Counted from the stretch's first letter, positions 14,578-24,170 are shown. The stretch: 64,000 bases of DNA from Lachnospiraceae bacterium (GCA_016290905.1 JAEEVO010000004.1:1-64000); one strand, 5' to 3'. Notes: a model not told the origin generated them from the letters alone. Made by a program: numbers and translations.

Positions 14578-16866
14578 TCAGGACAACAATATCACCGCGC
14601 CGTCAAAATCTGACAGACCGGTAATCGTCAGGCGACGTCCGTCAAGCTCAACTCCTATGCCTTTACGTTTGAAGCATTCGCATGCCGGCTCGATATTCGG
14701 ATTGCTTCCAAGAACAGCCTCGGGCAATTCTATTTCTATCGTATCTTTTCCTTCCATGGCAAAAGTGTTTACCACTATAACTGCCTTGGGTGATACAGAA
14801 ACGTTCTTTGTGTCGCCGTTTTCAGCGGCTCTTACTACAACCTGCCAGCCTTTTAGCTCATTATAGCTGTTCTGATAAGGTCCGTAACGGAAGTTTCTCC
14901 CGTGCTTTATGACCGGAGCGCATTTCTTATAAAAAGCTATGGCTTCATCTACGATTTTAAATTGTTCTTCGGATATCGTACTCATGTCGCCGGACAGGCA
15001 CATTCTCCCAAGGAATGTATTTGAGAGAGAATAATACAGTCTTTTTTCATCATCCTTTGCCCGGAGCACTGCCCAAATCTGGCTCTGGGCCGGAAGTATC
15101 GCACGGGTTACATTTGCTGCGATCACAGGGATTGCCTGCCATTCGTGCGCGTCGGAGAATGATGCCATCGAAGTTACCGCCTGCATCGAAGGTTCAAGAC
15201 GATGACCTCCCGAGGAACAATTTTCTATGACTATTTCCGGGATTTCTTTTCTTATCTTTTTAAAGAAATCTCTTGATGCCTCGAGGCTCTGTCTCATGCC
15301 TTCTCCCTGGGACTCCGCACCGTCGCATCCGATCCCGAGATTATCGTTGTAATCAACCTTCAGATATCCGAAACCGTTGTCCTTCAGGTTATTGATAACA
15401 CGTTCTGTAAGGTAATCTATAACTTCGGGTTTTCTCATATCGAGGAATCTCCGGAACATGGTCTGTATCGGTATCCCGTCACGTTTCAGGAGCATATCCT
15501 CATTTTTAAACATGTCGGAATCCTTTCCGACCACTTCCATTTCATACCAAAGCCCGGGTATCATCCCGCATTCCCTTATTTTATCGGCCGTCTTTTTAAG
15601 GCCGTTGGGGAATTTGTTCTTATTTGTGATCCAGTCTCCGATATCGGACCAGTCGTTTCCGTCCTTGACGTGCCAGCCCGCGTCTATTACGCAGTACTTT
15701 ATACCATGGCCTTTGAGACGCTCGGCTATGGCTTCCATTTCCTTCTCATCCGGGTTGCCCCAGCTGGTGCAGTACTCATTGAATATGATCGGCAGTTCTT
15801 TTTCGGACTCCGGTACGTTTTCCAGATTTATAAGCTGAGCGGATGTAAGTCTCCGACTCACCTCATCAACACTGTTTAAGGTTATTCCGTAATTTTCATC
15901 GCACCCGGTAAAAATGTTGGACCCGACTCCTGTTTTACAAACTGTAAGTACTGCTTCGGGAGTAACAAAGCTTTCTTTCGGCTTCAATTCCTTCATCCAG
16001 TGCCCGAACTCCCTGTCGGCTATACCGCCCGAGAGTGAATTTTTCTCGTCCCTGTTATAGACCTCCATCTGCCATGATGAATTCATGTACAGCTGGGCTC
16101 CGATTGAATATCCGCTTGACTCTTTCCCGTTACCCTGTGAAGAAGCTCCTGTTTTTTCTCCCCTATCAGTCACTACCATCCATGGGAAATACCTTCTCAC
16201 GGGCATGGAACCCACCTCACCGAATCTTTCGCTCGACGCGCCTATACGCAGCCACGCAGGTTCAAGCTCCATATCAAGGAAGCTCCTGCTTTCAAGCTTT
16301 CCTTCCATGCTCCACTTGCTTTTCATTCGGTGAAGCACAAGGTCCTTCTGCCTAAGTCCCTTACCCGTAACCGGGAAGGCGCAGATATTAAAAGAGGACG
16401 CCATCTCTAAAGTCTCTTTTTCCTTTGAATCCGATTCAAAAATCGAATAGGCTTTAATGTATTCAGTGCCCCCGATATATTCTATAACAGAAGATATTTT
16501 AATATTTCTTCTTTCGTATTCCGTAATGATCCTTTGAATGCCTGCTGCTCTGTTGCCGCTTCCTGTATCTGCGGTTATATAACCGTCCTTCGAAATATTT
16601 TCCACCCTCTGAGCTATGAATTTCATGTCGTTCGAGGACTGGCTGTTCTTCATGGAATGTCCGTGTATAAAACCATCCGGATAGTTGTCACCGATAAACT
16701 TGCATTGCACTGCCGGCTCCACGCTCCACCATCCTTCAAGATTTATCCTGTCGTCATAGCCTGCCGGCAAAAGCGTGTAACCTACACTTCCGCTCCGGTT
16801 ATCTTTTATGAAAATGACCAGCATGTCACCCAATTCAAATTTCGAATATATTTCTTTATCTGCCAT
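14578..16866 (-). CDS. Alpha-galactosidase-type glycoside hydrolase (GH36-like)
   Basis: A 762-residue clan GH-D enzyme. An N-terminal beta-sandwich of about 300 residues precedes a TIM barrel: YCVIDAGWH (around residue 390), GMIPGLWYEMEVVG, FGYLKVDYND with the probable nucleophile aspartate, and VIENCSSGGHRLEPSM followed by SFSDAHEW, the region of the acid/base residue in GH36. The C-terminal domain follows. No signal peptide is seen, so it probably cleaves imported alpha-galactosides. Its start overlaps the end of ispD by 11 bases, which implies translational coupling at the tail of the t6A operon, an unexpected partner. Exact linkage specificity is uncertain. Confidence 0.82.
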   Translation of the reverse strand: MADKEIYSKFELGDMLVIFIKDNRSGSVGYTLLPAGYDDRINLEGWWSVEPAVQCKFIGDNYPDGFIHGHSMKNSQSSNDMKFIAQRVENISKDGYITADTGSGNRAAGIQRIITEYERRNIKISSVIEYIGGTEYIKAYSIFESDSKEKETLEMASSFNICAFPVTGKGLRQKDLVLHRMKSKWSMEGKLESRSFLDMELEPAWLRIGASSERFGEVGSMPVRRYFPWMVVTDRGEKTGASSQGNGKESSGYSIGAQLYMNSSWQMEVYNRDEKNSLSGGIADREFGHWMKELKPKESFVTPEAVLTVCKTGVGSNIFTGCDENYGITLNSVDEVSRRLTSAQLINLENVPESEKELPIIFNEYCTSWGNPDEKEMEAIAERLKGHGIKYCVIDAGWHVKDGNDWSDIGDWITNKNKFPNGLKKTADKIRECGMIPGLWYEMEVVGKDSDMFKNEDMLLKRDGIPIQTMFRRFLDMRKPEVIDYLTERVINNLKDNGFGYLKVDYNDNLGIGCDGAESQGEGMRQSLEASRDFFKKIRKEIPEIVIENCSSGGHRLEPSMQAVTSMASFSDAHEWQAIPVIAANVTRAILPAQSQIWAVLRAKDDEKRLYYSLSNTFLGRMCLSGDMSTISEEQFKIVDEAIAFYKKCAPVIKHGRNFRYGPYQNSYNELKGWQVVVRAAENGDTKNVSVSPKAVIVVNTFAMEGKDTIEIELPEAVLGSNPNIEPACECFKRKGIGVELDGRRLTITGLSDFDGAVILLS

Positions 16867-17614
16867 TATCGATACTTTCCCCTATGTTCATATAATGCTC
16901 TGCAAGTCCTATATCTTCCGGTGTGGTTATCTTGATGTTTCTATAGTCTCCGGGAACTATCTTCACCTTATGCCCTGTGTATTTTTCTACCAGCATGGCA
17001 TCATCGGTTATTGCCTTTGATGCTGAAGACCCGTTATGGGCCGCTTCCTCATAAAACTTCTCAAAAGCCTCTTTTATCAGCGAAAGGCTAAAGCACTGCG
17101 GGGTCTGGATGCGGTACATCTTTTTCCTGTCGGGAGTATGCGATACATCCATGTTCTCATCCGCTTCCTTAACTGTATCCTTTTCGGGCACACCCGGGAT
17201 ACAAGCCTCGTATTTTACCACATTTTCGATACAGGAATTTATAAGCTCCGGCGTAACCAGAGGACGCACGCCGTCATGTATCAGAATATAGTTTTCGGCA
17301 ACATCACTCCCTGACGTTCCTTTTAGTACCTGTTTTAATCCCTCGTATACAGAGTCGCATCTCTCAGCACCGCCGGCACATATAGCCGTAACCTTTTTTA
17401 AACAGTATTTCCGTACTATCTCTTCCCTGACATAAGCAATTTCATCTTTTCCGGTGACCACGATCACATTGTCTGCATTGCTTTTTTCAAACGCTTTCAG
17501 GGTCAGGCTTAGAATTGGATGCGAATTAAGTTCGATGTACTGTTTTTTCACAGTACTGTTCATCCTCTTTCCTGCTCCTGCCGCAACAATTATAGCTGAA
17601 AATCTTTTTGCCAT
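16856..17614 (-). CDS. ispD: 2-C-methyl-D-erythritol 4-phosphate cytidylyltransferase
   Basis: The third step of the MEP isoprenoid pathway, forming CDP-methylerythritol. FSAIIVAAGAGKRMNS near the N-terminus is the nucleotide-binding loop, with KKQYIEL, ILIHDGVRPLV and the C-terminal region DDAMLVE conserved. I moved the start from the tracked ORF (17644) to ATG 17614 because GGAGG lies nine bases before it and the longer form would begin inside tsaD. The product is 252 residues. It lies 22 bases after tsaD and overlaps the galactosidase start. Confidence 0.93.
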   Translation of the reverse strand: MAKRFSAIIVAAGAGKRMNSTVKKQYIELNSHPILSLTLKAFEKSNADNVIVVTGKDEIAYVREEIVRKYCLKKVTAICAGGAERCDSVYEGLKQVLKGTSGSDVAENYILIHDGVRPLVTPELINSCIENVVKYEACIPGVPEKDTVKEADENMDVSHTPDRKKMYRIQTPQCFSLSLIKEAFEKFYEEAAHNGSSASKAITDDAMLVEKYTGHKVKIVPGDYRNIKITTPEDIGLAEHYMNIGESIDNGR

Positions 17615-17636
17615 TTGAACCGTTCCTCCGACTTGA

Positions 17637-18749
17637 TCATGCACGTTCCCCGAGCTTCAGGTTCGGGACGGCGTTCAGGTCGAGACCGTGCCGTGTACCG
17701 GAAATGTATTCGTAATATGCGGCGCATCCGATCATGGCGGCGTTATCGGTGCAGAGTATCGGTGACGGATAATACAGCGTATATCCGTTTGCTTCACAGG
17801 CTGCCTTCATTCCGGCACGGAGCGCCGAATTTGATGCAACTCCGCCTGCCATGGCGATTTTGGTATATCCGAAATCTTTTGCGGCTGCCATTGTTTTGCT
17901 GACAAGCGCATCTACTACTGCTTCCTGGAAAGACGCTGCCACATCTGCGACCGTCACTCCCTGTTCCTCATCTATCATGTCATTACCTGAAAAAACTGTT
18001 TCGTAAACAGTTTTTCCCTGTTTTGGCTCTTCTTCGACATGTCCCGCCGTCTGCTTCATCTTGCAAGAATTAAGGTAGTTAAGCACTGCCGATTTAAGGC
18101 CGCTGAAGCTGAAATCATAAGGACAGCCTTCGATATGGGCTCTTGGAAATGCCAATACATCCTTTCTGCCGGTCTTCGAAACCTTATCAACCTTCGGCCC
18201 GCCCGGATATCCGAGTCCGATGGCTCTGGCTACTTTATCAAATGCCTCACCCGCCGCATCGTCGTGGGTTCGTCCGATTATCTCATATTCCGCATATCCG
18301 TTAACTTTTACGAGATGTGTATGTCCGCCGGATACGACAAGGCAGAGATACGGGGGCTCCAGCTCTTTATGTTCAACATAATTTGCCGCTATGTGCCCTT
18401 CAATGTGATGTACTCCGACCAGCGGTTTGCCGGTTGCATATGCTATGGCTTTTGCCTCAGCCACACCGACCAGAAGTGCCCCGACAAGTCCGGGCCCGTA
18501 GGTCACTCCGATCGCATCGATATCGTCAATTGTGACACCTGCATCCTTAAGCGATGTTTTAATCACCTGATTGATCTTTTCTATATGTTTTCTTGATGCT
18601 ATCTCCGGCACAACGCCTCCGTACAGCGTATGAAGGTCTATCTGAGAATAAATCGTATTAGAAAGAACCTCCCTGCCGTTCTTGACTACGGCAGCCGCGG
18701 TCTCATCGCACGAAGATTCAATTGCAAGTATCAAAACATCCTTACCCAT
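17637..18749 (-). CDS. tsaD: tRNA N6-adenosine threonylcarbamoyltransferase
   Basis: Catalytic subunit of the t6A modification complex (TsaB-TsaD-TsaE), transferring the threonylcarbamoyl group to A37 of ANN-decoding tRNAs. The 370-residue ASKHA-fold protein starts with [30 protein letters not shown] supplies the metal-binding HxxxH, and [12 protein letters not shown] is the conserved C-terminal loop. An acidic insertion around residues 230-255 (VEEEPKQGK) lengthens it relative to the usual ~340 residues. The other subunits tsaB and tsaE are upstream in the same operon; tsaC is not in the window. Confidence 0.96.
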   Translation of the reverse strand: MGKDVLILAIESSCDETAAAVVKNGREVLSNTIYSQIDLHTLYGGVVPEIASRKHIEKINQVIKTSLKDAGVTIDDIDAIGVTYGPGLVGALLVGVAEAKAIAYATGKPLVGVHHIEGHIAANYVEHKELEPPYLCLVVSGGHTHLVKVNGYAEYEIIGRTHDDAAGEAFDKVARAIGLGYPGGPKVDKVSKTGRKDVLAFPRAHIEGCPYDFSFSGLKSAVLNYLNSCKMKQTAGHVEEEPKQGKTVYETVFSGNDMIDEEQGVTVADVAASFQEAVVDALVSKTMAAAKDFGYTKIAMAGGVASNSALRAGMKAACEANGYTLYYPSPILCTDNAAMIGCAAYYEYISGTRHGLDLNAVPNLKLGERA

Positions 18750-18785
18750 TTTTCACACTTCCTGATTTAAAATTTACTGATTGAT

Positions 18786-19394
18786 TCAGTCAGCCTCGGT
18801 GATGGTTGACTCGTCCTTTATTTCCTTGAAGGCGGCTATCTTCCACTTTTTGTCGGCATCTTTAACGATACTGAATTTTTCGTAGACCTTCTTCATTCCG
18901 GAACCCTGTTCGGTAAACGACATATTTATTATCGCGGTTTCTCCGAATTTGGTCTCAATATATTCGATATTTTCGGTAGAATCTATCCAGTAATCAAATA
19001 TAGATTTCTTTTCCTTCTTATATTTTTCCCGTTCATTCTTTATCGCTTCCACCTGTTGATCCTCACTGTTGATAGCAAGCAGATCCGGATAATAAAGGTC
19101 TCTGAGCTTGGAAACAAGCTTTTCTATCTGTTCGTCGGTAAGCTCATCATTATACAGGCACTTCGTTATCCTGCAATAGATTTTCAGTACTTCACGCGGC
19201 GTTGCCGGATAGTTTTTTACCAGGTCTTTTCTGATCAGTGTTTCTGCTTCCGTTAATTCCGAAGGTATTTCCGTAGCCTCTTCTTTCCCGTTGTCTCTTG
19301 TCAGCATGATATATAATCCTATGATCACGCCTGACAGGATTACCAGAAATACTATCGTCCCTACCGGGCTGGTTTTCGTCTTTTTAATATTCAT
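18786..19394 (-). CDS. Single-pass membrane protein of unknown function (DUF6715-like)
   Basis: A 202-residue protein with an N-terminal helix (TIVFLVILSGVIIGLYIML, about residues 13-31) and an extracellular, charged, mostly helical domain ending in a strand-rich part (ETAIINMSFTEQGSG). It resembles small Lachnospiraceae proteins annotated as DUF6715, but I cannot confirm this. The start overlaps the rnz stop codon by four bases (ATGA), so it is translationally coupled within the tsa operon. Confidence 0.7.
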   Translation of the reverse strand: MNIKKTKTSPVGTIVFLVILSGVIIGLYIMLTRDNGKEEATEIPSELTEAETLIRKDLVKNYPATPREVLKIYCRITKCLYNDELTDEQIEKLVSKLRDLYYPDLLAINSEDQQVEAIKNEREKYKKEKKSIFDYWIDSTENIEYIETKFGETAIINMSFTEQGSGMKKVYEKFSIVKDADKKWKIAAFKEIKDESTITEAD

Positions 19395-20314
19395 ATTTCT
19401 TCATCCTTAAAGTTAAGTGTGACAGTTCTCAAATCCTTTGCGGCGATGGCGTTCGGGAATATTTTCCTGATCTTACCGACATATTCTGCAGGGTTGACAA
19501 GTGACGGGCTGTAATGGGTAAGCCACATCTCGTCAGGTCTCGGATCTGCCGATGCCGCAAGTCCCGCCGCTTCGGCAAATGTCATGTGCTTATGTTCTAC
19601 TGCCTTATTGTCCTTGTCATCCTCTCCGTACATGCCTTCACATATGAAAATGTCCGAGCCTGCTGCCATCTCCGAGATGATGCCGACAGGACGCGTATCC
19701 GTACAATACGTTACCTTTATACCCTTTCTTTCGGGACCGAGGATCATGTCCTGTGTATATTCGATCCCGTCCAGTTCCACAACCTGACCCTTCTGCAGCC
19801 TGCTCCAGGCCTTCATCGGAACATTGTTTGCTGCGGCTTTTTCGGGATCAAACTTTCCCGCACGGTCTATCATGATGCTGTATCCGTAGCAGGTAACCCT
19901 GTGATTAACTCTGAACGCTTTTATCCTGTATCCGCACATGGAATACTCACACACTGTATCATTCAGTTCTATGAACTTTATCTCAAACGGAAGCTCGGGC
20001 GCTATCACCCTCAATGCATTTACCGTTCTCTCCAGTCCTTTGGGACCGATCAGTGTTACCGGTTCCGTTCTCTCCGCGTTCCCCATCGAGAGCAGAAGCC
20101 CCGGCAGACCGCTTATGTGATCTCCGTGAAAATGTGTAAAGCACACAGTGTCTATATCGTGAAAGCTCCAGCCTCTTTCCCTTATCGCCACCTGGGTTCC
20201 CTCACCGCAGTCGATAAGCAGGCTGCTTCCGTTGTACCGTGTCATAAGTGCCGTCAGCCTCCTGTAAGGCAGCGGCATCATGCCACCGGTACCGAGTAAG
20301 CATAAATCCAACAT
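19391..20314 (-). CDS. rnz: Ribonuclease Z
   Basis: An endonuclease that removes 3' trailers from pre-tRNA. This is important here because the window's tRNAs do not encode CCA. The 307-residue metallo-beta-lactamase-fold enzyme has FTHFHGDHISGLPGLL (HxHxDH) near residues 58-73, the SMG phrase, CTDTRP, and a late HMTFAEAA / WLTHYSPS histidine region. AAAGG precedes the start. It lies between rimI and the DUF6715-like gene in the tsa operon. Confidence 0.94.
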   Translation of the reverse strand: MLDLCLLGTGGMMPLPYRRLTALMTRYNGSSLLIDCGEGTQVAIRERGWSFHDIDTVCFTHFHGDHISGLPGLLLSMGNAERTEPVTLIGPKGLERTVNALRVIAPELPFEIKFIELNDTVCEYSMCGYRIKAFRVNHRVTCYGYSIMIDRAGKFDPEKAAANNVPMKAWSRLQKGQVVELDGIEYTQDMILGPERKGIKVTYCTDTRPVGIISEMAAGSDIFICEGMYGEDDKDNKAVEHKHMTFAEAAGLAASADPRPDEMWLTHYSPSLVNPAEYVGKIRKIFPNAIAAKDLRTVTLNFKDEEI

Positions 20315-20384
20315 ATTTTAACCTTTCTGAAAATGTTTTACTGTCATATGTCCGAAGGATCTTGTTTACCATTATGGTTGTCGA

Positions 20385-20846
20385 TTAAATCAGAGGCCGT
20401 ACAAGGCTCATTAGGACTGCGTCCTCCGTCGGATTCGAATAATAATCCTTCCTGAGTCCCGTTTTCGAAAAACCGGTCTTCTCATAGAGCTTTCTTGCAG
20501 GCTCATTCGAGGCTCTTACTTCGAGATAAAACATCCCGGCCCCTTTGTCCTTTCCAAGCTCAAGCATCTTTTCAAGCAGATGATACCCTGTTCCTTCTCT
20601 TCTGCCCGTTTTCCTTACGGCTATCCGCAGGATCTCGCATTCGTCGAGCACGATCATGACCACGCCGAACCCCAGGAGTTCTCCGTCTCTTTCCGCAATA
20701 AGAACAGTCTGGGTATTCCCTTTTAGGATGGCCTCGAACTGTCCGACAGACCACGGATCGCTGAAGGCTTCCTCTTCTATTTTCATGACAGCATCAATAT
20801 CCCCGTCTGTCATAAGACGCGTTGTTAAATTTATATCATTCATCAT
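20385..20846 (-). CDS. rimI: Ribosomal-protein S18 alanine N-acetyltransferase
   Basis: A GNAT-fold acetyltransferase of 153 residues. The acetyl-CoA loop reads RKTGRREGTGYHLLE, and YLEVRASNEPARKLYEKTGF is the RimI-specific C-terminal signature. It modifies the N-terminal alanine of S18 in E. coli; the clostridial target is assumed. It lies 18 bases after tsaB, the usual tsaB-rimI-tsaD neighbourhood. The ribosome binding site is weak. Confidence 0.92.
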   Translation of the reverse strand: MMNDINLTTRLMTDGDIDAVMKIEEEAFSDPWSVGQFEAILKGNTQTVLIAERDGELLGFGVVMIVLDECEILRIAVRKTGRREGTGYHLLEKMLELGKDKGAGMFYLEVRASNEPARKLYEKTGFSKTGLRKDYYSNPTEDAVLMSLVRPLI

Positions 20847-20864
20847 AAATCTGCCGTTAGGGCT

Positions 20865-21623
20865 TCATCCTTTCGCTGCAAGTTCCCGTTCAGCCTGGGA
20901 TTTTCTTAAGTATACCGGTACATGTGCATCAGCATCAACGGTTTTCCCCGTCTCACAGATTATTGTACCGAGTGCCGCAACCGAAGCCGCCCTTTGCAAA
21001 AGCAGGCTGTTTGAAGCAAAAGCATATTCCTCTTTGAAATTTTCCTTTATATATTCCGCATAAACCGGAACACCGTCACCGTTAAACAAAACTTTCCTGT
21101 TAAGCCCCTCAAGCTCTCTTAAAAGCTCGTCAAGAGGACATGCCTTTTCCGGGATGACTGTTTTTAAAGGCCATATCCGGGCTGCCGCATCCGCCTCGTT
21201 TGCATTAGCTTCACTATTACCTGCAACGCTCTCCGCAACTTCATAGGCGGCTGTATAAACCTCCTGCCTCCTTGCGTCCATTATGGGACAGAGTATGCAG
21301 TCCTTTGCTTCCGACAGGTTATAAGCCAATGCCTCAAGTGTTGAAACCTCTGCAATTCTTTTATCAAGTGCAAGTCCCAGTCCCTTTGCCGTAGCTGAGC
21401 CTATCCTGAGTCCGGTAAAGGAACCCGGTCCCCTTGATATGGCTATGCAGTCCAAATCCTTTGTCTCAAGACCTGCGGATTTCATCACTTCCGAGATCAT
21501 GGGAAGCAGTGTCTGCGAATGTGTTTTCTTATTGTTTACGGTATATTCCGAAATAAGCCTTCCGTCAGTCATGACCGCAGCCGAAGCGGTAAGTCCCGAG
21601 CTTTCTATTCCTAAAATATTCAT
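20865..21623 (-). CDS. tsaB: tRNA threonylcarbamoyladenosine biosynthesis protein TsaB
   Basis: The non-catalytic ASKHA-fold partner of TsaD. The 252-residue protein opens with MNILGIESSGLTASAAVM, followed by SRGPGSFTGLRIGSATAKGL, the classical TsaB phrase, and MDARRQEVYTA. It is longer than the typical ~230 residues through an alanine/glutamate-rich insertion (SVAGNSEANANEADAAARI). GAGG lies nine to ten bases before the start. A short repeat copy separates it from tsaE. Confidence 0.94.
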   Translation of the reverse strand: MNILGIESSGLTASAAVMTDGRLISEYTVNNKKTHSQTLLPMISEVMKSAGLETKDLDCIAISRGPGSFTGLRIGSATAKGLGLALDKRIAEVSTLEALAYNLSEAKDCILCPIMDARRQEVYTAAYEVAESVAGNSEANANEADAAARIWPLKTVIPEKACPLDELLRELEGLNRKVLFNGDGVPVYAEYIKENFKEEYAFASNSLLLQRAASVAALGTIICETGKTVDADAHVPVYLRKSQAERELAAKG

Positions 21624-21653
21624 GAGATCCGTCCTCTGATATCTGATTTTCTA

Positions 21654-21698
21654 GTCAAAGTCACCTCGAAAACGCCTTCAGCGTTTCCTCGGTAACAA
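21654..21698. repeat. Dispersed repeat, copy 2 (first hairpin only)
   Basis: 45 bases matching the first half of the 76-bp repeat (GTCAAAGTCACCTCGAAAACGC... CCTCGGTAACAA) with C for T in the loop. The second hairpin is missing. It lies in the tsaE-tsaB gap. Confidence 0.85.
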
Positions 21699-21705
21699 TT
21701 TCTAA

Positions 21706-22137
21706 CTAAAGCTTTCCATATGTCATCTCAATACACCTGTAATCAAAGCCCTTCGAGGCGTCCTTTTTCAGCCTGAGCTTCACGGCATTTGACGGTATAA
21801 TCTCCTTTATCATGTCGGACCACTCAATAACCGTTACCCCGTTTCCGAAGAAATAGTCGTCATAGCCTATCTCTTCCATCTCCGAAGGATCCTCTATCCT
21901 GTATACATCAAAATGGTAAAACGGAAGCCTTCCGTCCGTATATTCTTTTATAACAGTAAATGTCGGGCTGCTGACAGGCTCCTTTACTCCGAGAGCCGCT
22001 GCTATGCCTTTGGCGATAACGGTTTTCCCTGTTCCGAGATCCCCGTCAAGGCAGAATATGTCACCTGCGGATGCCTTACTCCCAAGTTCGTACCCGTATT
22101 CAAATGTTTCTTTATCCGAAAATGTTTCTTTTATCAT
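21706..22137 (-). CDS. tsaE: tRNA threonylcarbamoyladenosine biosynthesis ATPase TsaE
   Basis: A P-loop ATPase that resets the TsaB-TsaD complex. GDLGTGKTVIAKGIA is the Walker A, and SSPTFTVIKEY and VIEWSDMI are TsaE signatures. The tracked ORF begins at 22179, but MIKETFSDKETFEYG at ATG 22137, with GGCGGG upstream, matches the usual TsaE N-terminus and gives 143 residues. It is the first gene of the t6A operon. Confidence 0.93.
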   Translation of the reverse strand: MIKETFSDKETFEYGYELGSKASAGDIFCLDGDLGTGKTVIAKGIAAALGVKEPVSSPTFTVIKEYTDGRLPFYHFDVYRIEDPSEMEEIGYDDYFFGNGVTVIEWSDMIKEIIPSNAVKLRLKKDASKGFDYRCIEMTYGKL

Positions 22138-22260
22138 TTTTAATCCCGCCAAATGTATCATTATCGTAAAACTGTCCACTTTTTATCATATCATTATTAC
22201 AGAATAATAGCAATAAATATTTTCTTGCGGAGCTTGCACTTTAGGGCTGGGCTTATCGCG

Positions 22261-22301
22261 AAAAAAAACCGTGTTCCCTGCATTAAGCAAAGAAACACGG
22301 G
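22261..22301 (-). terminator. Terminator of the ribU operon
   Basis: On the minus strand CCGTGTT...AACACGG closes a hairpin followed by eight consecutive T residues, 28 bases after the stop codon of the YcxB-like gene. Confidence 0.9.
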
Positions 22302-22328
22302 TCTAAAGTCCACATGTCGGATTTATGA

Positions 22329-23117
22329 TCATCCTTTAAAATTCTTAACGTTTTCTCTCATAAGCTGAAGGAAAATCTCCTCATTCTCACCGAGATCGGC
22401 CTTAGGAGCAAGGAATGCCCTCATCTTTCCGAGATATATGTAATAAGCTGTCTTACCGTTGATGACTTTCATGATACGGTCGTACTTATATGCAGCGTAC
22501 TCAGTCTGCCTTGTCATGTCAAACCCGGCCTCGCTGAATGTATAAGTGATCGTACCTTCCTCTGTGCACATGTTCTGTGACTGTGCCTTTGACCTTTTTT
22601 TGAGGCTCAGAGGACTGTTTATGATAAAGAAAAGGAATATTGCTATGAATATTACGCCCTGGACGTTCTCACCCTTCGTAAAGCTCCATACAGACATAAC
22701 TACCGAAGCAATAACTATAAGAATGGCAAATACTCCGACGATACTGCAATAGGTATGGTGGAACATAAACCTGAATACATCCTCCGGCGTAGGCTTTCCG
22801 GCAAAGGTAAGCTGCTTTCCGTAATGCTCCATTGGAGGATCGTTATCATCCCCGGGCTTTTTTTCGGTCTCTTCCTCATCCGTCTCTTCTGAATATTCAT
22901 CGGGATCATCTTCAGGATTTTCTATATTGTCCCCGTCGTATTCGTCATCAACGTCTGTCTCCAATGCATCTTCGTCTTCGTTTGCTTCCGCAAGTTCTTC
23001 TTTTGAGAGAGTTGAAAGCGAAGCCAGCTCAGCTATCGATCTGCCCGATCTTTTGGGCGCTTCCTGTTTCTTTACTTCAACTTCATCATCTGTCTTTTCT
23101 TTAAGCTTTAAACTCAT
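22329..23117 (-). CDS. YcxB-like membrane protein with acidic N-terminus
   Basis: 262 residues. The first ~130 are low-complexity and very acidic (DEDALETDVDDEYDG...). Two transmembrane helices follow (about 135-185), and a C-terminal domain (EGTITYTFSEAGFDM, YDRIMKVINGKTAYYIYLGK) resembles the YcxB-like family (PF14317 type), which is widespread and of unknown function. It lies 14 bases after ribU, so it shares the FMN riboswitch control, perhaps only by read-through convenience. Confidence 0.75.
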   Translation of the reverse strand: MSLKLKEKTDDEVEVKKQEAPKRSGRSIAELASLSTLSKEELAEANEDEDALETDVDDEYDGDNIENPEDDPDEYSEETDEEETEKKPGDDNDPPMEHYGKQLTFAGKPTPEDVFRFMFHHTYCSIVGVFAILIVIASVVMSVWSFTKGENVQGVIFIAIFLFFIINSPLSLKKRSKAQSQNMCTEEGTITYTFSEAGFDMTRQTEYAAYKYDRIMKVINGKTAYYIYLGKMRAFLAPKADLGENEEIFLQLMRENVKNFKG

Positions 23118-23131
23118 CTTTCTCTTTCCTT

Positions 23132-23968
23132 TTACTTGTTCTGTCCCTTACTTTTCATAAACCGGCTTAACGGCTTGTATACAACCATTGTCACTATCGA
23201 AACCGCTATACCTTTCAGCAGGTTGAACGGACCGGTGGCAAGCAGGATAAATGTGGTTTCATCCGATATCATGGAATTTGCCTTTGTACCGAGCTTGACT
23301 ATATCCGCCATGGTCGTTGTACGTCCCTGCTCCGTAAAGAATTTGATAAATGCGGGGATCAGGTACAGCCAGTTAAATATCATGCTGAATACCGTTATGC
23401 TAACGGTTGCGACAACGCATGCAACGATGGCTCTCTTTTTCGTCTTGTTGTTGAAATATATAACCGCAGCGGGGATAATGAAGCTGCAGCCTACCACAAA
23501 GTTTGCAAGTTCACCGATAAATGCGGTCGACGTTCCTTTAATGAGCAGCTTGATGAGTATCTTCATGAACTCCATGACCACGCCCGTTGCAGGACCGTAA
23601 GCAAATGCTCCGATCATAACGGGAAGCTCACTGAAGTCAAACTTGTATATGCTGCCCGGTATAAAGGGAATGGGGAAATCCAAAACCATGAGCACAGCCG
23701 CCATAGCTGAAAGAACTCCTATCACCGCCATTTTCTTGGTGGTAAAGAATTTTTCCTTTTCCGATCCGGCATTATTCTTGGTGAAAAGCTTTTCCAGCAC
23801 GAACGCTATGACGAACATAGCAACAATGATACCGAAAAACACAAGCAGATATACAATATTTTCTGCTGCCGTCTCCCAGAATGTAGGAGACTGTTTTGTT
23901 GTTTCAGCGGCTTTCTCTGCCGCTTTTGTTACCTCTGCAGCCTGTTCGGCTACCAAAAACAGATTCAT
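23132..23968 (-). CDS. ribU: Riboflavin ECF transporter substrate-binding subunit
   Basis: The S-component of an energy-coupling-factor transporter that brings in riboflavin and related flavins. The 278-residue membrane protein has an S-component core (TTKKMAVIGVLSAMAAVLM..., then FDFSELPVMIGAFAYGPATG) typical of RibU, preceded by an unusual N-terminal alanine/glutamate segment and an extra helix (about residues 30-60). The FMN riboswitch directly upstream supports the substrate assignment. EcfA and EcfT genes are not in the window. Confidence 0.92.
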   Translation of the reverse strand: MNLFLVAEQAAEVTKAAEKAAETTKQSPTFWETAAENIVYLLVFFGIIVAMFVIAFVLEKLFTKNNAGSEKEKFFTTKKMAVIGVLSAMAAVLMVLDFPIPFIPGSIYKFDFSELPVMIGAFAYGPATGVVMEFMKILIKLLIKGTSTAFIGELANFVVGCSFIIPAAVIYFNNKTKKRAIVACVVATVSITVFSMIFNWLYLIPAFIKFFTEQGRTTTMADIVKLGTKANSMISDETTFILLATGPFNLLKGIAVSIVTMVVYKPLSRFMKSKGQNK

Positions 23969-23980
23969 ATCTTTCTCCTT

Positions 23981-24080
23981 TCATCCGGACTCTGACCGTT
24001 GGTCCCGGAGTTGCACCGGGTCAGCCCTTGGGCACGCGGACTATACCGCCAGTAGGGAATTGCACCCAACCCTGAAGATT
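23981..24080 (-). promoter_or_regulatory. FMN riboswitch (RFN element)
   Basis: The minus strand contains the conserved RFN blocks in order: ATCTTCAGGG, GGGTGCAATTCCCTACTGGC, GGCGGTATAGTCCGCG, GCTGACCCGGTGCAACTCCGG, GACCAACGGTCAGAGTCCGGATG. The ribosome binding site AAAGGAG begins immediately after the last helix and ATG follows within 13 bases. No terminator hairpin fits between, so control is probably at translation initiation by sequestering the ribosome binding site. Confidence 0.95.
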
Positions 24081-24092
24081 TTTAACAGAGAT

Positions 24093-24121
24093 ACAATACC
24101 ACTTCTTTTGGAAAAAAGCAA
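24093..24121 (-). promoter_or_regulatory. Promoter of ribU
   Basis: Minus-strand TTGCTT (24116-24121), 17-base spacer, TATTGT (24093-24098), just upstream of the riboswitch. Confidence 0.65.
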
Positions 24122-24170
24122 GTAAAAAATGCTAACTTAGCCCAATTCTTGCCGTAACCTTCTAAAACAG

